64,000 nt of DNA. Origin: Porites lobata (lineage: Eukaryota; Cnidaria; Anthozoa; Scleractinia; Poritidae). This document shows positions 11,142 through 26,100 of this stretch, piece by piece. The stretch's first letter is position 1. Each line of letters begins with the position of its first letter. A program made the position numbers and the translations under genes. The stretch lies in the NCBI GenBank assembly GCA_942486035.1, contig CALNXK010000003.1, positions 1,340,001-1,404,000 on the forward strand, read 5' to 3'. The notes beneath the pieces were generated by a model that was not told the DNA's origin, did no database searches, and saw only the letters and a list, made by a program, of their open reading frames with translations.

Positions 11142-14100
11142 TTGTGGCACTGTGGTTTTTATTTAGTTCGTCTTTCGCGTATCATGTCACGGGGAAGGAT
11201 AATCAAACAGGTAAGACTCTTTTTAAACTGTTTTAAGTGCAGCAGGTTGACTTTTAAGCCAAGCCGAGAGAGGTCGCTTTCTTATACTAAAAATACCTGC
11301 AGTGTTTAATATGACATGTATTTTCTAAGTCTAACGCGGATTTTTGCTTAACACTTGTTGTTGTCAAGATACAAAATAAACTGCAGTGATTTCAGTGGCA
11401 AAATTTAGTAATCTTTCAGCCCTTTTTTTTGTTCCAATGGCCTTTTTGCTCTTTAAATTTTAGCCAGGAAGCAAATTTTTGTTGCAGTTAGCACTTAATT
11501 CTCTCGCCGATTCGATTCAATCCATACATCGCGTGAAGCTGCTCTTGTTAGAAATGGAGGCCAAATGATTCAAGCATTCTGTGTTTAAAACTTCATTGGA
11601 AAGAGAAGTATGACCGCCCTGAGTTTTCGCCTGCTTCCCGGGGATTTTTCGAAAGTGTATTTTAAGGTCGAATATTGAGGGCAGTTTGATGCGTATATAT
11701 TATATATATGTATATCCTGGCGGGCATGTAATTTTTGATAAAACTACAAGCCTGAATTGAAGGTAACCTTTGGTGGTTGATCGAGCTGTTCCGTCAAATA
11801 TTGCGTAAGATTAACTTAAGGTTGAGTCCGCTCGCGCAGCGATCAAATCAATTGCTGAATGGTTCTTTTTTGACTGTAACTTTTTCCCTGGTTTCATACA
11901 TTTTTCAGTCACGCTTTCGTTTATAATTGTTAATTTAATAGTGCTCTCTAAATGCGTGGCCTGTATAAAATACCCTGAAACTCTTCAATAGTATTTATAA
12001 TACCTGAATGATGGTTAAAGCCTTCAAAAACAAAAACAAATATATATATATATGGTTCTAAGTTGGCACAATCGTTTAGTTCGAATGACAAAACAACAAA
12101 GTCACGCCATTATGACGCACCTTTGATCAGCGGCTTGTATTCAAGGCTCGCTTTGAAACATGGCGGGAGAGTCGGCGAGAGCAGGCGAGAGGGACACTTC
12201 TCATTCAACGGAGAAAATTCTTTCTATTGTGAGGTAAAAGAAAGTTGTAGTTTTCCCAGCTTGCATTTTTGTTGGGAATTACTTAACAAAATTTCAGTCC
12301 CGGTTCATTAGTTGCAAACCGTTGCTGGCCGCTCGTTTTCTCAAAGAACCATGTGCCGTGCAAAAACTATTACCTTGTGTACTCATGTGTAACTTACTCT
12401 CGAACGTCATTCAGTACGCTGATTTTATCTCTCTAGCTGATAGACTATCAGGACAGTTTATCGCCAACTTTTTTGAGTCAAATGCGTGAGTCTTTCATCT
12501 TGTTGTAAACGGGAGTCCAGCAACTTCCGAAGATTTCCGACGACTTTCCGAACGTTTCCGAAAATGTCAAAGATGTTCCGATAACGAGAGAGCACTTCCG
12601 AAGCTATTTAAAAGATGACAATAATAAATTATTGACCACTCCAGAAATACCATGACACACCATAATGCTCTTTGTTTGTTACCCCATAATTTTGCATAGG
12701 CATTGTCTTCAGTTTCTCTTGGGAATTAAAATGGCCCTAAGAGAAACTGAAAACAATGCTTATGCCAAATTTTGGGTTGACAAACAAAGAGCATTATGGT
12801 GTGTTATGGTATTATCTGGAGTGATTAATTTTAGTGTGTTTTGATTTTGTAAGGACGAAGAGTCATCATTCAATGCCTTTTTGGAGGATTTTCGTGGAAA
12901 TTGAATTTAATGAATTTAAGTTATTAATCCTGTGTCAAAGAACATTTTGTCCGGATTTGTGAGTCAGCTGGCGTGATAAATTGTCCTTGATGCTCGAGAT
13001 CAACTTGAAAGTCTTTAGTCCGCAGGCGTGAGACTCGCGCATAATGCAGGCAGGTAAAGTGCAGATGTGTACATACTTCTTAGAGCCTTCTCAGAGCAAT
13101 AATAATCCGTGTGAACCAAGGGTAAAAATCAAAACCCAAAAAATCTCTGAACCAAAAATTAACCCCCAAAATGTCCTATTTGTTGTGATGTGTGAAATGT
13201 TAAAACAGTGGCAATTATAAGAATTTGTTCATGGTTAGCACGCATATATATCGAGTTATGGATGCATGCGGGAAAACTTCCCAAGTGCATCCATAACTTG
13301 ATATATGCACAGCTAAAAGCATGAGCAAATTCTTTTATAACATAGCTGACAAAAATGTTTGCTTTTTGATTAACTGCAAAATTCTCGTAACACATGGCAC
13401 AATAACACGCTTCTATTGGCTGATTACAAACACGCCACAATCATCTACTTTGAAGGAAAATTCTTTCTGTAAAACTCAGAAAGAAAATTAATTGCTTATT
13501 TATTTGTTAATGATCAATGGAAACTAAGTAGAAACAAAGTTAAAAAGTCTTAAAATTCACCTAAAGTTAAAATACTCACATGTTTGTAAGAAGTCGTGCA
13601 GTATGGTTTGGATTTGCTGAAAAGATTTTTACGTTTTGCTTAGCTTTATCCAGAAAAATTGTTTTTTAGTGAAGAGATGTGTCATCCTACTTTAAACTTG
13701 TATTCATTTACTAACAATGGCTGGTCATTACAGCTTCTTGAGAATGCCTGGCAGCAATTAAAATAATGTTTTGTGAGTAATAAATTTATGTCTTCTTATG
13801 TAATTTGTCTTGTTATTGCAAAAGAAATTTTCCGGTTTCAGTCGGATTATTCAGCGATAACAAAAGTGCACGATTTTTCAGTATTGAGCTTTCTTTATAG
13901 TTAACTTGTTTTGTAAAAGATAAACAAACGTTAAAAACTGAGGACACTTTATACAAATTGGATCTTTTCCGACACTGAACAACTAGGTGGTCTTTTCCCA
14001 CTTGAATGTCAGTCTTTATGTCAGACTTTTCAACAAATCCTTCAGGCTCTATTGTTTGTGAAACATCTTCACCACTTTTGCTATTGGTTTGAGAGGCTAG

Positions 14101-17100
14101 AACGAAGCTCAGTTCTAAAAAAAACTGGAAAGTTTTTCATCATTGCCATCCATTTTTGGGTGCTTAGGAAAAGAGACGAAAAACACAGCTTAACACCTCA
14201 TCATGAAAAAAATCTTTATTTACGCAAAGGCATATGAAAATAAAGATTTTGTTCACAGCAGCTCAATAGGACTCATATATAGGGCAAGCATGCATGCATG
14301 CTATGTTATAAAACATCTTTGGCTATGCTCTGTTCACAGAACTACGCGGCCTGGATACACAGGCACTACCATGAAACTTCAGATTGTTCTGAATACCCCA
14401 AAATATCTCTACTTCAATCCCAGGGGGGGTACTCGGGATTTCAAATGACGGGAATGATCGAATGGAGCCAAAAGTCAAGACCAAAAAAAATCCCTATGGC
14501 TTCCAGCAAAACCCAAAAAAATCCCTGGACCAAAAATTAACCCCCCAAAAATCCCATGCCAATTTTGTGGCCCTTAAAAGTTCCAGAAAGGGGTAATGCT
14601 ATAACACGAAGAAAAACATTGGAAATGGAATACTCGTGTTTGTTTATTCATCATACTATCTGAATATATCCTTTCCCTCATCATCTTTTTAATACCCCCA
14701 AAAAATCCCTACTCAAATCAAGCTACCCAAAAAAATACTTGCCAATCTTTCGTACCCAAAAAAATCCCGGAATCGAAAATTTCAAACCCAAAAAAACCCT
14801 TTGATCATCCCCGTCACTTGAAATCCCGAGTACCCCCCTGGGACTTCAATCAAGTCTCCCAAAAAAAATACTTGCCAAACTTTTCTACCAAAAAAATTCT
14901 GGAATTGAAAATGTCAAGTCCAAAAAGAAAACCTTCAATCATCCCCATGACCTTGAAATCCGGATTAGCCCCTGCCCTGTCCGCTGGATGTGTGAACAGA
15001 ATTATTTTAAAACTTTTGCTTTTAATACACATTGTTTACCCTACCCTGCTGGCAGAGTCTCTTTCATTCTTCCTTGGAAAATTTACCCTGCGAGAGAGCA
15101 GAGTCTCAAATCAAAGCTTCAACATCCCCTCCCAGACAACCCCCTGGACATTTGATTTTTTTTCAAAAATTAATATTCAAATTCCCACTGCTTGAGCTAA
15201 AATGCCATTCAGATATCCCATCATAGTTTCCTTTTAGTTGATCAAATACCTCTATCCTGAGGAAATTAAAAAGGGACCATATTACTCTTTTAACTATTAA
15301 ATGTAGCTTGTCTAATGCCCTTGAAGCCAAGTATGCAGACAGAGCAAAGCTTGTGCAATCCTTTGCTTTTCATCTGTTCCACCATGAAGACGCAATCTTT
15401 TCTTTTAAAAGTCATGCCAGCCCCCACGATGATTTATCATGTCCCACGGGACTCCTCGAAGTTGCCACTTCAAAATTCAAAGAAAGCAGTACTTAAGTGA
15501 CCCTTTGCACAATAAACAAGCTTTAAAAATTCAGCTCTTTTTATAAATCCAGATTAACCTCCTGCTGTGCCTAAATAATTATTCTTTAACAATGCTAGAA
15601 CTTAATATTTATATTAAGAGATTTATTAGTTTGGAGAAATATTGGTTTGAGATGTACCAGTACCTACCTAGTACCTGGAAAATTGTAATTCTTAGAAATA
15701 CTAATCTGATCTCAAAATAGTGGAAGAATTTTTGGCAGGTCCCAAGGGTAGTTTTTGGTGTTTCTTTATCCCTAAACCATAAATCTGTTGCCTCAGATTT
15801 TAACTCTCTTCCAGACGCTTTTGCAAAAATGGTTCCTGCAGGAATCATTCGAAAAAAAATTGTAAAAAAATCAGCATTACTTCCAATTGCCACCAAATTT
15901 GGTACACAGAAAGGAGACAGTCTTAGCCAATTACAGGGCTAGTTTCAGCCACTGGCCATGAAAAACTTTGACACAAAAAGTTTTGAAAATTTGGAAAAAA
16001 TGGTCGGCGATGCAGGAAGAATTTATTTATGGTGGCTTTTAATAGCTGCCAAGAAACACTTTAAGAATTCTCTGAGAAGGAGTGTCTTCTAGTGAAAATA
16101 AAAGTGATTTGGGTATCAGCGATGAAATGAGAACGACAAATCGATGTAAGCGAGCTTGCTTCCTTTCACTCGCACATGTTTGCTCTCGGCAGTGAAGACC
16201 ACATGTTTTTCAAATGGCAATGAAATGCTTCTCAGAATGGCATCTAAGTCCAAAACCTCACAGATTTTCATGAAATCAATTTTCCACATCAAGAGCTCAA
16301 TATTTTGCTGGAAACAAGCTTTTTTAGCGTCTGAAGCAAAAGAATGTCTCAGAAGCTGATGCTTAAGACTCAAATTCCAGTATGCAAATGAGTATTTACC
16401 ATTAGCATAATCTGATGGCTGCAGAAAATAAATTTTGAAAATATTCTATGTCATTGGGTGGTCTGTTATATTTTACATATCAAGGAAAAATTTTTCTTTT
16501 TGACTTTTTCCTCAAACCAGACATAACTGTTCCAAAAATTACATTTTTATTAAAATTGCTTGCGTAAAAATTATACAAAAGGACATCTTGTGAACTTCTT
16601 ACTAGAGAAAGAAAAATTTTTTCCTGCAAGGGTATTTTATTTGCCCTTTTCAAAGAGATAAAGCTTTCTATGCTGCTTTTTATAACCCCCCGAGAAATTA
16701 ATTTTCAAAATAACTATGGCAATTTTTCTCTTTTGTGAGTTGTCCAGAAAAGAGTTAAACCAAGGTCTCCAAGTCTTGAAGAGTCTAAGATTTTACCATT
16801 CACCATCACCAGCGTAGTCTAGTGAATTTTGCATTGCTCTATTTTATAAATTTCTTTGCAGTTACCATGGATATGAAGGCCTGGTGTGAAGCTGGTGATG
16901 AAGGATTTAAGACAGTTAATATTATTTGGATTCCTCCCAACAGTCCAGAGAGTACCTCTTCTGTTGAATCCCGTTCTTACTCAGTATTTTTTACAACTGA
17001 TATCTGGAGAAAAACTGAGTATCAGTTTGGCTGTTCTCTAAACACAACACAGCCGTCATTGCAGCAAGGGCAATTGCAATGCAGCATTTCATGTGAAGGT

Positions 17101-20100
17101 GGTTTATTTCATGGGAATTTTTACTTCATCCTGAAAATGACAAATTCCTCTGGATCTTATGTTACTGGAGAAAAATCCTGTCGCTTTGTGACAACTGGTA
17201 AGCACTAAAGGATGATTGCTTATTAAAATAGTGATGGGACAATAGTCTGTCCCTTTTTATTATTTTTAGTATCCCTTCTCTATAAGTAAGATTATTTCTT
17301 CTTCCTATTGGAAGTATGGTGTATATCTTGAAGCTTGGCCTCATTGGCTGCTTAGCTGAAATACTCAGCTAAATCAAGGTCTGAATTATAAATCAATCTG
17401 AGAAAGACTGTCATGACCATGTTGAAAGGCCTTAAGGGTAGTGTCATGTAAATTGCATTTATTTCTGTGTATCTGAATTATCACAGGAATTAGATTCCAG
17501 GTCTCTCTTCCTGACTAATTGTCTTCTCCACACAAACACAACCAACCCAGTCCAGTATACTTCCAGGATGCTCTGATTTGCCTGGCTTTAAGTTTGTGAG
17601 CCATAACTAATGCCCTTACATTTGCTTGTGCTGTTCTTTTATTCTTTTGTCATTCAATGAAATGCATGTTTTCCTGAAATCACACACCTTAGTAACATTA
17701 TTGGCTGCCTCTTTAAAAATTAAAACCTTTATGAAATCATATAACCCTGATTGGGGGGCTGGGATGTGGGTTGGAGAGGATGCTAAATGGGTTCTCCAGC
17801 TAAGGTAAGGTAACTTTATTTAAACACAGTAAAATTTCCATGAGGTACAATTACATTTTACTATAAGTATAGACTCTAAGTAGAGTTACCTCTAGTTAGG
17901 ATTCTAACCTGGTAAAAATGTCACACCAAAACACCGTAAAAACACGACGTGCGAAGGAAAACTCTGCCATCTTGTAAGAAACAGAATCGCAATGCACTGT
18001 GGGAAGACGTTCACTCCTCCTCTGGACTCTAACTTATAACTTGCTAAACTAGAATTTAAAGTAATAAAGAAATAAAGATGATACAGTAAAAAGCCTGCTT
18101 CACAAGGAGCCCATATCACTATTATTAAGCAATATCACTATCAAAATTGAGCTTTTTTAACTTTGCTTTAAATAATTTCACTAACGGATGTTGATTGTCT
18201 GACCTCCAAAGGCAAGCTGTTCCACAGCACACCTCCACTATAACAAAGGCTTCTTTTCAGTGTCGAGTTGTGGAATTCATTTCCATGCATTCATTTCCTT
18301 CTTGAGTTATAAGTAATTTAATTGCAGCAACAAACTAAATGCAAAGTCAGATATTCTGGAGCAAAATTTAATGAGCTGTGTTTTTTGCGGTGCTGTGCGT
18401 CATTGTTGCTTTACTAATTTCGCACTGATGGACAAGTTAGATCAATGTGAGCAACAATTCTGCAACGTCTGCAATACTACATTACACAGTAATCAACAAA
18501 TGTAGCTGGACCAGTGAATTAAGCAGAATCTCAGAAGGGAGAAAATGCATAATACGCTTGATAGCACTAATGCCAGAAGCAATATCTTCTTAGAGATTTC
18601 ATTAATATGATACTCCCAAGGATTAAGAAGTTGAGACTTGCTTAACTGGGGAATTGGCGCATAGGTATCCTGCAGGCTAATGGAGGGAAGGAAGTCCAAA
18701 ACGATGTCCTTTCACCAAAGAGGTTTGCAGGCTTGATAAACAGTGCCCAGTCAATGTGTTCCTAACATGTTCAAGAAATTACTCTAGCTACTATTTCTAT
18801 TCTATTGTTATTTACTTTTAATATGTGAAACTTAAATTTTTTATGATTTTCTTAATCCTCAGCCTATTATGAAATTAAAGACCTGGGAAAAAAGATTAAA
18901 AAATATAGCCACACAAATTTTTGTACCCTTTTATACTATAATGTTTTAAGTCAACCCCAGCATAAAGCATAATAATTATGTATTATGCCAGGGTTGATTA
19001 AAACATTATAGTATAAGATAATTATTATCTTGTCCGCATGAATGCATGTTCTCCATTTAAGTTTTACCACAGGCGGCCCAATCTCACGTTGCGAGGCAAC
19101 CTTCCCTCGCAACGTGAGTTTGGGCCGCCTGTGGTTTTACTTGGGGCATGCAAGCTTACTTCGTCTGAGTCAATGTCATCCTGCTGAAGGTCTTGTAGGA
19201 TACCCCTTGTGAACTCACATCCCATCCCTTTTTAATTATTTTCCAGTCCCCTTAGATCTACTTTGGTGCAAAGAATATATTAAACTGCAGTTTCGTTTTG
19301 TTTAGTGCCACCGGAAAGTGGACACTAAATTTTTGTTAAAATTATGCAAATCCGAAGTTTGACATTTACATTTTCGCAAAATATATTTGACTTTGCGTAT
19401 TTTTTTATCCCAATCTATTTTTGTGAAATTAAGTTAGCGCAAGAGTAATTAGCAATATGGTATTTACTGCTGGACCATATAATGTCATTTACATATACCT
19501 TTTGTTGTTTTTTTACTGGTTGGAATAATATTTATCTCAACGATTTTTTTCAGTTCATTGTACAATGCCACAAAATTTTAAAGTAATGGAGAGTGGAAAA
19601 AGGAATCTCACGTTGACATGGGAACCTGCCCCTCATATGGGAAAATGGACTTCGTTACTGTGTTACAGGATCTGGTATGGCTCAGCACAAGCAAAATCCA
19701 ATGAGGTAAAAAGCGACTACCCCAGAAATACTTACCAGTAAAAGGGTAATGGAATGATCACAATTAAAGCTGTTCATTTATAAGAATGGGCTCTCATAAC
19801 TGACCAAGTGATAAACGTATTGAGGGTAGTGGCTCATAAGAGCTTTTAACAGAAAGCTTATGATGTATGTTTTTAATTACCGTCACACAAGCGAAAATCA
19901 TATTTATAGTTTCTTATTCCGAGCGAAGCTCGGCGCGAAGCGCAGAGAGCGTAGCGCGCGCGCAGTCTGCTAACCGCGCGTGGTCTTGGCCAACTGCAAA
20001 ATTTGATGCGCCATAAATCAATCTTTTCATGAATATATGCTTGGTGTCCGCCAATCACGTCATGAAGCATTTTGCGTTTCCAGGCAACATAGACTTTGCC

Positions 20101-23100
20101 TCCGATGACCAAGGCGCATTTTCATGTATTATTCATGAAAGGCTGTTGTGTTTACTCATCTTCTGTGAAACAATGTTTACCATCGGTGAATCACGAACAA
20201 TTTCCCATCCAAATGACACAGAACTGCAAGCACAGCAAGTGCCTGCAAATCCTCGCCGAGGAAGATTTTCCATTGAAACTCCTCCGGAGAACGCCGATTA
20301 AAATTCATCGGCGAGCGGATCGAAGAAGACAACCGCGAAGCAGGGAACATCGCTTAGCACAGCGAAGGCAACGTCATCAACACAGCGACCACAAACGTGT
20401 ACAGAGGCAGCGAAAATACAATTACATTATAAACAAAACCGATGAAGAGAGGGAACACCGACTGCCGACGCTTCCAAAAGCGACGAGACTGAATCAGGCA
20501 ACGCTTAAAGTCTACAGTCAAAATTATCTTCTTCGATGCAGCGATAGGCAGTAAGAATTATGCTCGTCAAAAATATCTTTCCAACGGACTCGGGACAGCC
20601 GGTCAGCCCACCATGAGCAACAATGGGTTTTACAGTAACCTTTATTTTACAATGAACAGTTTAGAACAACGATAATGTGTGACGCTTTTAGGGAAGCGTT
20701 AAATTTGTAAACAAAATCCTTGCTGAACAACTTTTTCGTTTACAATTTTCGTTACATTTACTTCCCCAAAACCATCCCAAGTAAAACATATTATCATTGT
20801 ATAGTAGCCTTATAGATAAACACAGCTGTGTCTTTTAAGTCAAGCACTGGGTTGAAATTTACTACCTCCCAAGCTACCCAATATGGGCCTCCCCCCCCCC
20901 CCCCCCCCCCCCCCGAGCTTCGCGAGGTTCTACGATACAAGTATTCCTAGTTTGTTACTTATCACATTCAAAGTTAACTATCCATTTGTGATTATGTAGT
21001 GTATTTCCCTAAACGGATCAAGAAGTCAATACGCCTGTGCCGGGGAGAACTTTAAAACTATGGTAAAGACCAACTGATGCTGTTGCTTATGGAAGCAGCC
21101 ACTTGCAAAAGCTTTTCATTACAGAGCTTAAATCACAATTCAAACGGGGTTTCACAGTGCAGTGCTAGTCGTTTACGAGAGACTCGAAACTCAGACAAAC
21201 AAACTGAAATTAACATTAGCGAATTCCTTACTTTTGTCTGACTTTTGTCATAAAATTTCATGTTTGTTTGTCTTGTGTCATTAAAATGAGAAAAATGGCA
21301 AAACTCAGACAAAAATAGAGAGAAGTGTGACGTCAAGTTACCATGGCAGCCAAATTTCTGGGTGACAGCAACAGAGCTGAGATTAAGCAACGACGACGGC
21401 GACAGTAACGAGAACGGCAAAAAAAACCCGATATGTTTATATTAGCAAAACGTCAACTTTGCTCGAGCATTACGCTTTTTTTGTACATTTCTTAGCCGTC
21501 GTTGCACGACCGGGACATGAAACCTCCTAATTTCTCACGCACACTTTACGGAGTAGGTGAACACAACACAAAAAGTTTCTTTTTCTTTTTCCAAACTTAG
21601 ATACGGTCCTTTCGAATTAAATCCAGAAAATTTTGCCAACATTGGACAAATTAAATGAAAATGAATAAGATTGATGAAGTCTGGAACAGTGCGAATTTAC
21701 TTTTTAAGTGAATTTGCGGTTTGTTGTCATCGAAACATTTTGCTACCATGGCAACGTGACGTAACGACGTCTCCTCTGTATTGCACATCAGTCACTCTAA
21801 CGTCATTCGCGCGCCACAATATTGGGAAAAAAAAGTGTTCAAGCTCTTGCTGCAGCTGTCCAATGTCCAGTCTATGTCCAGTTCAGCTTATCAGGATGTG
21901 TCTTCTGACACTCAGAAAAATTTTCTGTCCAGCATTTATTGATACAGTTAAAGATCAAGACAGCAGGCTTCGACTATTCTGAACAGAGAGGGAACGTTCT
22001 TGCTCGACACCGATGCAACAGACCATGGAAGCAGTGCATTGTTTACACAACAGTTAAACGGGGAAGAAAAGCGTATTGCGTTTACAAGTTGAACATTCTC
22101 AAGATCTGAAAGGAACTATTGTATGACTCGTTTTGAACTTTTGGCAATAAAACAATAAAGTTTATGTTCACGGATAAAAAATATGTTTGGGCCCAACTCA
22201 TCTTTGCCCCGTGGTCACGAGGTCAGGGTTAAAATGAGGTCTGAGAAGGCCCAAAACATATTTATTCCCAAGAGCATATACTCTATTACTGTTATTATCA
22301 CTTTGGAGGATATTGAGAATATAAAGACTTCAAAAAATAACAGCAAGACAGTTTGAACAAAATCTTTCGAGCCTTTACATGTTGAATGGCTTATATTTCT
22401 GCCCGAAACAGGTTCGAAATTAGTATTGTTTCTGAGTGTTAGCATTAAATGTACTTGTGTACAAATCTTAAACTAACAGTTTGGCATAATTGGTTCAACT
22501 GAGTGCATACGGCTTGAAGCTGCAAAACTTACAAGCAGTTCGTCGCCAACTTTGGAGCTACCACAGGCGTTATTTACATCAGAAGCTTCCCTAACTTTTT
22601 TAGACCTTCTTCCTCCAGCTGCAGAGCGAACGGCGCAAACATTACATTGTCTTCCCGATTTTTATATCTCGCTTATATCGTATGACTGTTTGATCCTCTC
22701 TTTTCATTGGTTTGTTTCAGCGGGCTATATATATATATATATATTTTAGCTCGCCAATTCTCCATGAGGGATATTTTATGGGTGGTGTCTCGGGGCGCAT
22801 TTTGCAGGCTCAAATGACAAAGTGAAACTAATTGTTGAGTTTGTTAAGAGCAACAGTGGCATAACCTGCAAAGTACAAGTTTTTTGTTCAGACTGATCAA
22901 GCTGCTTTCACGTTTCGTCATTCAGGCCAATGACGCCGAAAAGAACAACTGGTACGTTGGATTGAATTCTTAAGTACTTTTGACTTTGAGATAAAGTGCC
23001 GACATGGTCGACAAGGACAATAACATCTGAGGGCTGATGCACTTTCCCGCCAACCCTGTGGTGTCTGTTGTAAGTGGTACAAGATCGGAAGTCTCGTTAT

Positions 23101-26100
23101 TAATGGCCAGGACTTACATCAGCAGCTCCCACCAGTCACCAGTTGTGGGGCAAAGAAAATGTGGGGAAGGATATTTCGTGTTCCTTTACAACAGTATGGA
23201 CGCTGATAGACATTGAGAAGACCCTCACTACACTACCACATCTCCAGCCTGATGGACAGATTGAGTGTTTCATCAGGTCCGTCATTGATATTTTCCATGG
23301 AAAGATCCGCAAACAGACTTGGATCAGTAGCTTCCAGCTTGGATGATGGCCTCTCAAGCTGCTCTTCATATGCCATACCTCTTAATGCTGGAACTGGAGG
23401 TCCCTAGAATACCTCCTGATGTTTCATCACTCTAGGTGGACTATGCTCAGGCAGTTCAAAAAGCGATCGTCCAGTGCACGTGATTTGGATAGAAAACAAC
23501 TAAAAAAATTCATTTGAAGCCATAAGGGGAATTGTGATAAATGCCATGCTGGTAGACGCCGACGTGTGTTTTGCATACGTTATTTCTAAAAAAAATTGAA
23601 GGGAAATAGCCGAAAAATACAGAGCGATGTTTTTTTTATTGAATTAGAAGTCATGAAACAAAAAAATGGGTATTAGACTCGTCATAACTTGTTCCTTTAG
23701 CCCTTCAATTGAGACTCGAGAATAACAACAAGCACAAGTGAAAGTGATTTATCAAACAATGTTATACTAAATAGCACAGCTAGCACAGCTTTGGCCACCG
23801 TTGTAGTTCTCCAGTAACCAGAACTTTGGTCACCGGTAGGATAGCTGAATGGAGAACTGATCGTCTTTTTATTTTTTTATTTTTTTATTTTTATGTGAGA
23901 CTTGCTTATTTGTGTTTTTCTTCTTGGTTTTTGCAGTCTGTAGACATTAAAATGGAACCTTCACTTGCACACACGTTTCATGATCTGCTTCCATACACAC
24001 AGTACAGATTCTTTATCCAGTGCAGCTTTTCAGATTGTCTAAATGGCTGGGGAGCACTTAATGGACCTCTTACAGGAATGACAATTGAAGAAGGTCAGAG
24101 GTCACAAATTCGAATATTCTTCTTATCAACTTATACAGGTTTTGATACAATTATAGTAACTTTATTGATTTATACGTAATGCTAGGCTAACCCTTTAGCC
24201 TACCTCAAGAGGTATTTTGGGTGTGATCAAGTCTTAAAAGCAGTTAAGGGAGACGTGAAGGTGAATGATTTTCTCTCTTTGTCGGGCCAGCAAGTGTGTA
24301 TATTTTTTTTTAGAGGGGCGATATTTCTGACCAGGTTACTATTTTAATCTGGCAGTTAAGGAAAGTTGTTTGGCATGATCTTCACGTTCAAAATGATATT
24401 CTTTGATCTTTCTGGTCATCATGTCCAACTGGAGTTACGGTTCTTTTGTTGGACATCGTCTGATGACCCACTGACAGCACTCAACACTGCTGAGTACCCC
24501 CTTTCATATTAAAATATTTATTTAAACCAGGTAACAGCGATATTAACAGGCAAGTGGAGTTTAAAAAGCAGTCTCAACCTACTCCTTCCATCAATTGGCA
24601 ATAAAATGCTGAATCTTCATGCTTATTTCAAGTTCTCCATTTTAATTATAGTACAGTTTTGTTAATTTCCTTTCTCTTTCCTACAGTACCAGTTAAGGCT
24701 CCAGAGTTTGAGAACTGGTCGGTTGCCAATATTGCACAGGATAAACGTGATGTAACAGTAGTTTGGAAGGTAAATGCATTCTTATAAGTACGTAACACTA
24801 AGCAGGAGATCTTCAAGAGCATTTACATCAACGGAACATTGTTTAACAACCTGTTCCCTCCTTCAATGGCAGACATGCCTTTCTCACTTTCATAAAAACC
24901 TTCAAGCACTGAAAAGAATCCTCTTCAGCAAAGGCACCACTAGCGTTAGAAGATTACGGAAATATGGCACATTTTGGTCATTTTTTACATCCAATTAATC
25001 GGGGCATCACTAGGCTCTCAGAACGAGTTGTTTAATTGGCTAACAAGATAAATGTCTCAATAGCTACAGAGACTAGAGGTTCATGAGGGCTTAACAATGT
25101 AACTATTGATTAATGTTAATTCAGACACAACTTACACAAGCTGCAAGTTGAGTGACAAACTGTAGGTTAAATAATTATTGCTACGTGAAGGGGTTTCGTT
25201 AAGGTTAGGAGCAGAGGGGCATCTGGATTTAGCACGTGGGCATAATTTAATATGAGATATGAACTTGCATTTTGTTCTTTTGATTATGATTTTGAACGCA
25301 AATGGTCATCTTTACAGCGAGTCAATTTGCCCGGTGCCGGATCCTCAGTGATCCTCAGTGATCCCCTTGCATCTGTTGCAGATTGGTGGTTGTGCAGTGT
25401 TTTTTATCGCGTGTCGCCTTTTCTCGCGTGGGGTGATTTTCACGCGCTCCCGTTTCGCTCGCTCTACTATCCCTGACGAAAAATAGGGGACTACTCGTAG
25501 TCTATATTTTTTAACCCAATACGCATTAAATCTCTTGTCCAAAGCTTCCTCCTCGAAATACCTGGAATGGCATTCCAAGGGAGTTCCAAATCGATTTCTG
25601 GCAGGTTTTGTCACAAGAGAATGGCTCATCGACCCCAATCCTAAATTCTAGCAGGAATCTGCAGATCAAGAACGGGTCTGTTACAACAGCGACGCTTCCT
25701 GCGTTAAACCGATTCACGGACTACCAGAGCCAGATCAGCATGTGCACTACGCAAGGGTGTGGTCCGGAAAGCTCTCCTTGGTTTCTTAAAGGTTTGTGGC
25801 TTTCTGTTTCATTCTCAAAAGAAGTGAATTTCTTTGGTAGTTCGGGCGCACTTAAGCCATTTCGTTAAGCTTGCATGTTCTTTAAGTGTAGTAATCCTAG
25901 TCTTGTTGACCTTGAGGTCTCCATAGGTGGCGAGAAGGTTTTAGAGTATGGTGCTGTTGGTTAGGGAATTAAGTGTTTGACAACCCTCTATGTTTAAACA
26001 AAATATTTAGGGGAACAGAGTATGCCATAGCAACACAAAATAAATACCTGATTGTAAAAGCGTTGTTGATCAAGGATTTATGTCTATGCGTTTATTTGCA

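Larger units (their letters stand above)
11211..16861. other. Receptor B intron 1 (5.65 kb), filled with miniature elements
   Basis: Separates the signal-peptide exon from the first extracellular domain. It contains three clear inverted-repeat elements (12628, 13215, 14419) and their decayed relatives at 13110-13180 and 14845-14990. The rest shows no gene. Confidence 0.6.
17198..19553. other. Receptor B intron 2, with a LINE 3' end and two hairpins
   Basis: Contains a minus-strand LINE remnant (about 17905-18360) and hairpins at 18931 and 19066. Nothing else is recognised. Confidence 0.55.
19706..23936. other. Receptor B intron 3, with a dispersed repeat block and Gypsy relic
   Basis: Holds a GC-richer block at about 19900-20560 (cgaagctcggcgcgaagcg start), a poly-C run at 20888, a Ty3/Gypsy relic (about 21930-23480) and a TA microsatellite at 22723-22745. 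The plus frames at 20029-20554 have no recognisable domain and are treated as repeat-derived. Confidence 0.5.

Noticed and set aside
12511..12600. Repeated cttccgaa-like units
   Set aside because: Spacing and sequence are too irregular to call a tandem array; no function suggested.
16116..16373. Overlapping frames on both strands (85 and 67 codons)
   Set aside because: No similarity to any family, no good splice partners and a position inside intron 1.
20029..20554. Two overlapping plus-strand frames of 90 and 152 codons
   Set aside because: Arg/Gln-rich text without a recognisable domain in a GC-richer repeat block inside receptor B intron 3.
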